The translations under genes were made by a program, and so were the position numbers. Positions 61,344-64,000 of a stretch of DNA of 64,000 nt are shown piece by piece (the first letter of the stretch is position 1; every line of letters starts with the position of its first letter). The stretch is from Eubacteriaceae bacterium CHKCI004 (GTDB taxonomy: Bacteria > Bacillota > Clostridia > Lachnospirales > Lachnospiraceae), in the NCBI GenBank assembly GCA_900016875.1, contig FCNR01000023.1:186001-250000 (forward strand), in the 5' to 3' direction. Under the pieces are notes generated by a model that was not told the origin of the DNA, made no database searches, and saw nothing but the letters and a program-made list of their open reading frames with translations.

Positions 61344-62411
61344 TTACGCTTTTACAGTCTGAGTTTCCTGTTCCTCCGTTGAATTGCGGGCACCCCTCTG
61401 CCGTAAATGATGAGGTGCATCTGTCTGCCACTTTCCGATCATGGATGTATGTTCCTGATAAAAACTCCTGGCCTTTCCTAATCCCAGATATGCCGCTGCC
61501 GCTGCCGCCACACCGGTTCCAACTCCCATTAATGGAATCAGAGATAAAAACGGTTGAATCCAAAGCCTTAAGGTGCTGTGCATTAACCACTGTGTTACCG
61601 AAGGACCTAAAAGGGATGTGACCCCTGTAACTACAGCGTTCCCGGCAGCTACAATGTGGGGTCCGGCGACCACGGCTACGCCAATGCCCACGACCACAGC
61701 TACAACTCCGGCAATCACTTTAAAAACCACTTCATTCCGGTCTTTGCAATCCGGTATATTTTGGACTGCATCTGCCGATGCTTTGCAAGCAGCCATGCAT
61801 ACCCCAAGCATGAAGGGCTGCTGCTGAAAACTCATAGGCACTTCCCCATCTACACCGGCCACATAAGTTGCTGCTGACAAGATCATCATATCCGCATTTG
61901 CATCACAAAGTTCCTCTCTCCCACCGGCATCCTTTAAAATATCACAAGTCAGCAGATCCGCCAGCGTTTCCATCTGTCCGGCTACCATATCCTTCATTTC
62001 TTCTTCTGACCATCCGGCTAATTCTGACGCACTATCCGCTTCCTCTGCTTCCAAAACACCATTTTGGAAATGAAGCTGCCGGAATTGTTCATAACTTTGA
62101 AGATAAAACCCTTTCGCCTGAGAAGGGGTCATATCCTTTGTAAGATATTCCAGTACTCTCCGATGGTCTACAGGATTATTCATGACAGATTCTTCATTCT
62201 GACATGACTCATAGACCTGGTTGAACTTATCCATTCCCGCCTTAATCTCTTTGCAGGCTTCAAGCAGTTCCTGATCTGAACTGTTAGGACACATATAAGC
62301 CATTATTTCGGCTACATTCTCAATATCTGCGGGATCACCTTCCAGTCTGGCTTTGATCAACTCATATTTTTCTTTAATGCATTGCTGTTGCTGTAGTGTC
62401 AACGCTTTCAT
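61344..62411 (-). CDS. Membrane protein with helical N-terminal domain, unknown (second gene of AAA operon)
   Basis: 355 residues. A helical N-terminal domain (1-225) includes ATYVAGVDGEVPMSF, a little like TerB-type helices. Glycine- and valine-rich membrane helices cover about 228-310 (VIAGVVAVVVGIGVAVVAG, LMGVGTGVAAAAAAYLGL). The tail is polar. No family recognised. Cotranscribed with its neighbours, 57 nt to the next gene. The amphipathic, small-residue-rich helices could insert as an oligomer. Confidence 0.75.
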   Translation of the reverse strand: MKALTLQQQQCIKEKYELIKARLEGDPADIENVAEIMAYMCPNSSDQELLEACKEIKAGMDKFNQVYESCQNEESVMNNPVDHRRVLEYLTKDMTPSQAKGFYLQSYEQFRQLHFQNGVLEAEEADSASELAGWSEEEMKDMVAGQMETLADLLTCDILKDAGGREELCDANADMMILSAATYVAGVDGEVPMSFQQQPFMLGVCMAACKASADAVQNIPDCKDRNEVVFKVIAGVVAVVVGIGVAVVAGPHIVAAGNAVVTGVTSLLGPSVTQWLMHSTLRLWIQPFLSLIPLMGVGTGVAAAAAAYLGLGKARSFYQEHTSMIGKWQTDAPHHLRQRGARNSTEEQETQTVKA

Positions 62412-62476
62412 GTCGCTCCCCCTTTCTGATTGTTATTATAATATGTATTTTTCAGAAAAACACGGAACTGAATTCC

Positions 62477-64000
62477 TCAAAATCGGTCTCTGCAATTTAT
62501 TTTTTCCTGCAGATTACAGATTTCCTCTTGTATCCGTTCAAACATCTGCCGATCGTATTCATTATCTGTCTCTGGCCTTTTTAAAAACTGAGGTTTTCTG
62601 CGTAAAGTCTCCTTCTCATCATAGATACCTTCATCAAAATTTCTGAAAGAAAACAAATCCCCCTTGCCAGCCTGCATATACTGATTCTGCCGTGCCTCCA
62701 ACCAGGAAAGGGCGATATCCTTCATGTTCGTCTCACCATAGGGCTGACTATCGCCACCGATTGCAGTCTGAAACAACGCGTCTCTGTACCCTTCGAAAGT
62801 GATCTTACTTACGTCATGGCAGCTTCTTCTCAGGGCTCGGTGAGTCTGAAGAATCAGACTTTCGATATTGGCTCCTGTATAAAACAAATTGCGTTTCTCT
62901 TTTTTTCCATAATCAGCGATTCTGTCAAAAAAATCGGATGCCAGTTTATCATACTGGTCTCTAAAATCATTACAAAGTATATTTCCGGAAAGCTGATCTG
63001 CTTTTTTTAGATGAAATTTAAAAATTTCTATAAGCTCCTCTTTGGCGGGCATAAATACATAGAACCGCATATCAAACCGCCCGTCTCTAAGAAGCTCCGG
63101 ACGCAGTCCCTTAACGCTGTTGCTCGTAGCAAAAAAGAAAATAGCCTTATTATTTTCCTGAAGCCAGTCTAAAAGAGCCGCCAAAAGATTCATCTTCACC
63201 TCATGGCTTCCACCCATATCTTCAGTACCAAAAAGCTTCTCCAATTCGTCAATTAGGACAACACATGGAGCCAGCGCCTCGATCCGTTTACGGCACCGCT
63301 TAAAGTTTGCCTCGGAATCTCCTACAAGACCTCCCAAAAGATTGTCCATACGAAACTGTACAAGAGGAACATTCATCTGGTAAGCTGTCAGCTTTGCCGC
63401 CTGAGTTTTTCCGCTTCCCGGGACGCCTGAGAGCAACACCCCTTTTGGCGGACGCATCCCCCACAGTTGGCATTCATCCGGATGGAGCATGTCGTCCTTA
63501 ATTTCTTTCAACCAGTTTTTATATCCATCCAGACCGGATACAGATTTTTGGGGATCAAGTAAAGTCACAGTGCTGTCATAGCGTGCCGACTCCTCTTTGT
63601 AACTTTTTACCAAGCTGCGGCGTTTTTCCTGAATCTCTTTTATATTCTCCGGCTTGCCACAGGGCGTATTGCTCATACCAAAAAAACTTCCATTACTGCT
63701 GCGCAAAGCCTCAACAATTTCCATAATATCCCTTCTTGACATACCTTTAAAATCTTTTGCCGCTTCCTCTATTCTTTCCCGGTCCGCTTTGCACAGGTCT
63801 TCCTCATACACCTCCCACAATGCTTTATTATTATTCTGTTCCTTCACTGCTTCCGCCGAAAGAAGCTCTGTAATATCTTCCTCATCCATTTCCGGAACGT
63901 CAATAATTTCTGTCACTGATTCAAATCCCGCCGGAAGCATTAAAATATTGCTGATAAGGAAAAGATAAACGGGATGATTATTTTTTTCCTGCTCTTTTGC
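62477..64000 (-). CDS. Ycf46-like AAA+ ATPase, 5' end beyond window
   Basis: The frame is open to the right edge (AKEQEKNNHPVYLFLISNIL reads into the first visible Met, counted as residue 1), so the true start is outside. The visible N-terminus (FLISNILMLPAGFESV, EIIDVPEMDEEDI) matches the degenerate first domain of Ycf46-type proteins. Then a full AAA+ domain: Walker A GVPGSGKT (172-179), Walker B VVLIDELEK, sensor ATSN, arginine finger RDGRFDMRF. Cytosolic. First gene of a unit with two membrane proteins. Confidence 0.85.
   Translation of the reverse strand, partial: AKEQEKNNHPVYLFLISNILMLPAGFESVTEIIDVPEMDEEDITELLSAEAVKEQNNNKALWEVYEEDLCKADRERIEEAAKDFKGMSRRDIMEIVEALRSSNGSFFGMSNTPCGKPENIKEIQEKRRSLVKSYKEESARYDSTVTLLDPQKSVSGLDGYKNWLKEIKDDMLHPDECQLWGMRPPKGVLLSGVPGSGKTQAAKLTAYQMNVPLVQFRMDNLLGGLVGDSEANFKRCRKRIEALAPCVVLIDELEKLFGTEDMGGSHEVKMNLLAALLDWLQENNKAIFFFATSNSVKGLRPELLRDGRFDMRFYVFMPAKEELIEIFKFHLKKADQLSGNILCNDFRDQYDKLASDFFDRIADYGKKEKRNLFYTGANIESLILQTHRALRRSCHDVSKITFEGYRDALFQTAIGGDSQPYGETNMKDIALSWLEARQNQYMQAGKGDLFSFRNFDEGIYDEKETLRRKPQFLKRPETDNEYDRQMFERIQEEICNLQEKINCRDRF

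Noticed and set aside
1-64000. tRNA and rRNA genes
   Set aside because: No cloverleaf with GGTTCGAATCC-type arms or rRNA motifs was seen by eye on either strand; a tRNA scan would settle it.

Overview
The window looks like chromosome from a gut-type Firmicute of the class Clostridia, most likely a Lachnospiraceae member. Support comes from strong AGGAGG-type ribosome sites, a tRNA-sensing T-box leader, a hybrid-cluster protein, BceRSAB-type peptide-stress modules, CD3324-family proteins, a holin-like type I toxin and a clostridial-style large serine recombinase. Species cannot be fixed from the sequence alone. No rRNA, tRNA or CRISPR array was seen.

Left part (1-16.5 kb): a secreted protein cut by the left edge, three broken genes (Rpn-type nuclease, sortase B, a small tail ORF), a macro-domain protein, xylulokinase with a DUF89 phosphatase, a flavodoxin, a TauE exporter, and a small-protein operon. 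Then comes a T-box leader whose specifier reads as tryptophan, controlling an iron-type alcohol/2-hydroxyacid dehydrogenase and a YkvI-like transporter. A broken AAA-ATPase/nuclease and a divergent AraC/PHP pair follow.

Middle (16.5-37.5 kb): small stress and regulatory genes, a fragmentary MNT/HEPN pair, an MFS efflux gene with an apparent leader-peptide attenuator, a Hol_Tox toxin, and a methyltransferase. A Crp/Fnr regulator and ferredoxin flank a gene-less stretch full of hairpin repeats. A BceRSAB-type operon follows, then hcp with a palindrome centred at -41.5 from its predicted start. The ABC-F gene has a long, multi-hairpin leader with two small ORFs and two terminators.

Right part (35.6-64 kb): a TipAS-type MerR with an internal deletion and a LytTR/GHKL two-component pair. 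Its likely target promoter, carrying two direct repeats 21 bp apart, drives a membrane-protein operon. Further on are a second two-component/ABC module, two toxin-antitoxin pairs, an acetyltransferase, CD3324 proteins, and an interval bounded by two 34-bp direct repeats (33/34 identical). That interval carries a broken AlbA_2 gene, a MerR-RDD membrane regulator, an FAD enzyme, Abi and IS3 remnants, a serine recombinase and an XRE repressor with two palindromic operators. The end holds a SEDS-like membrane protein overlapping a CpsB-like phosphatase, and a three-gene unit of a Ycf46-like AAA+ ATPase plus two unrecognised membrane proteins, the best candidate here for an undescribed system.

A striking theme is that at least six genes keep recognisable N- and C-termini but have lost the middle, which points to recurrent small internal deletions (or a systematic assembly problem).
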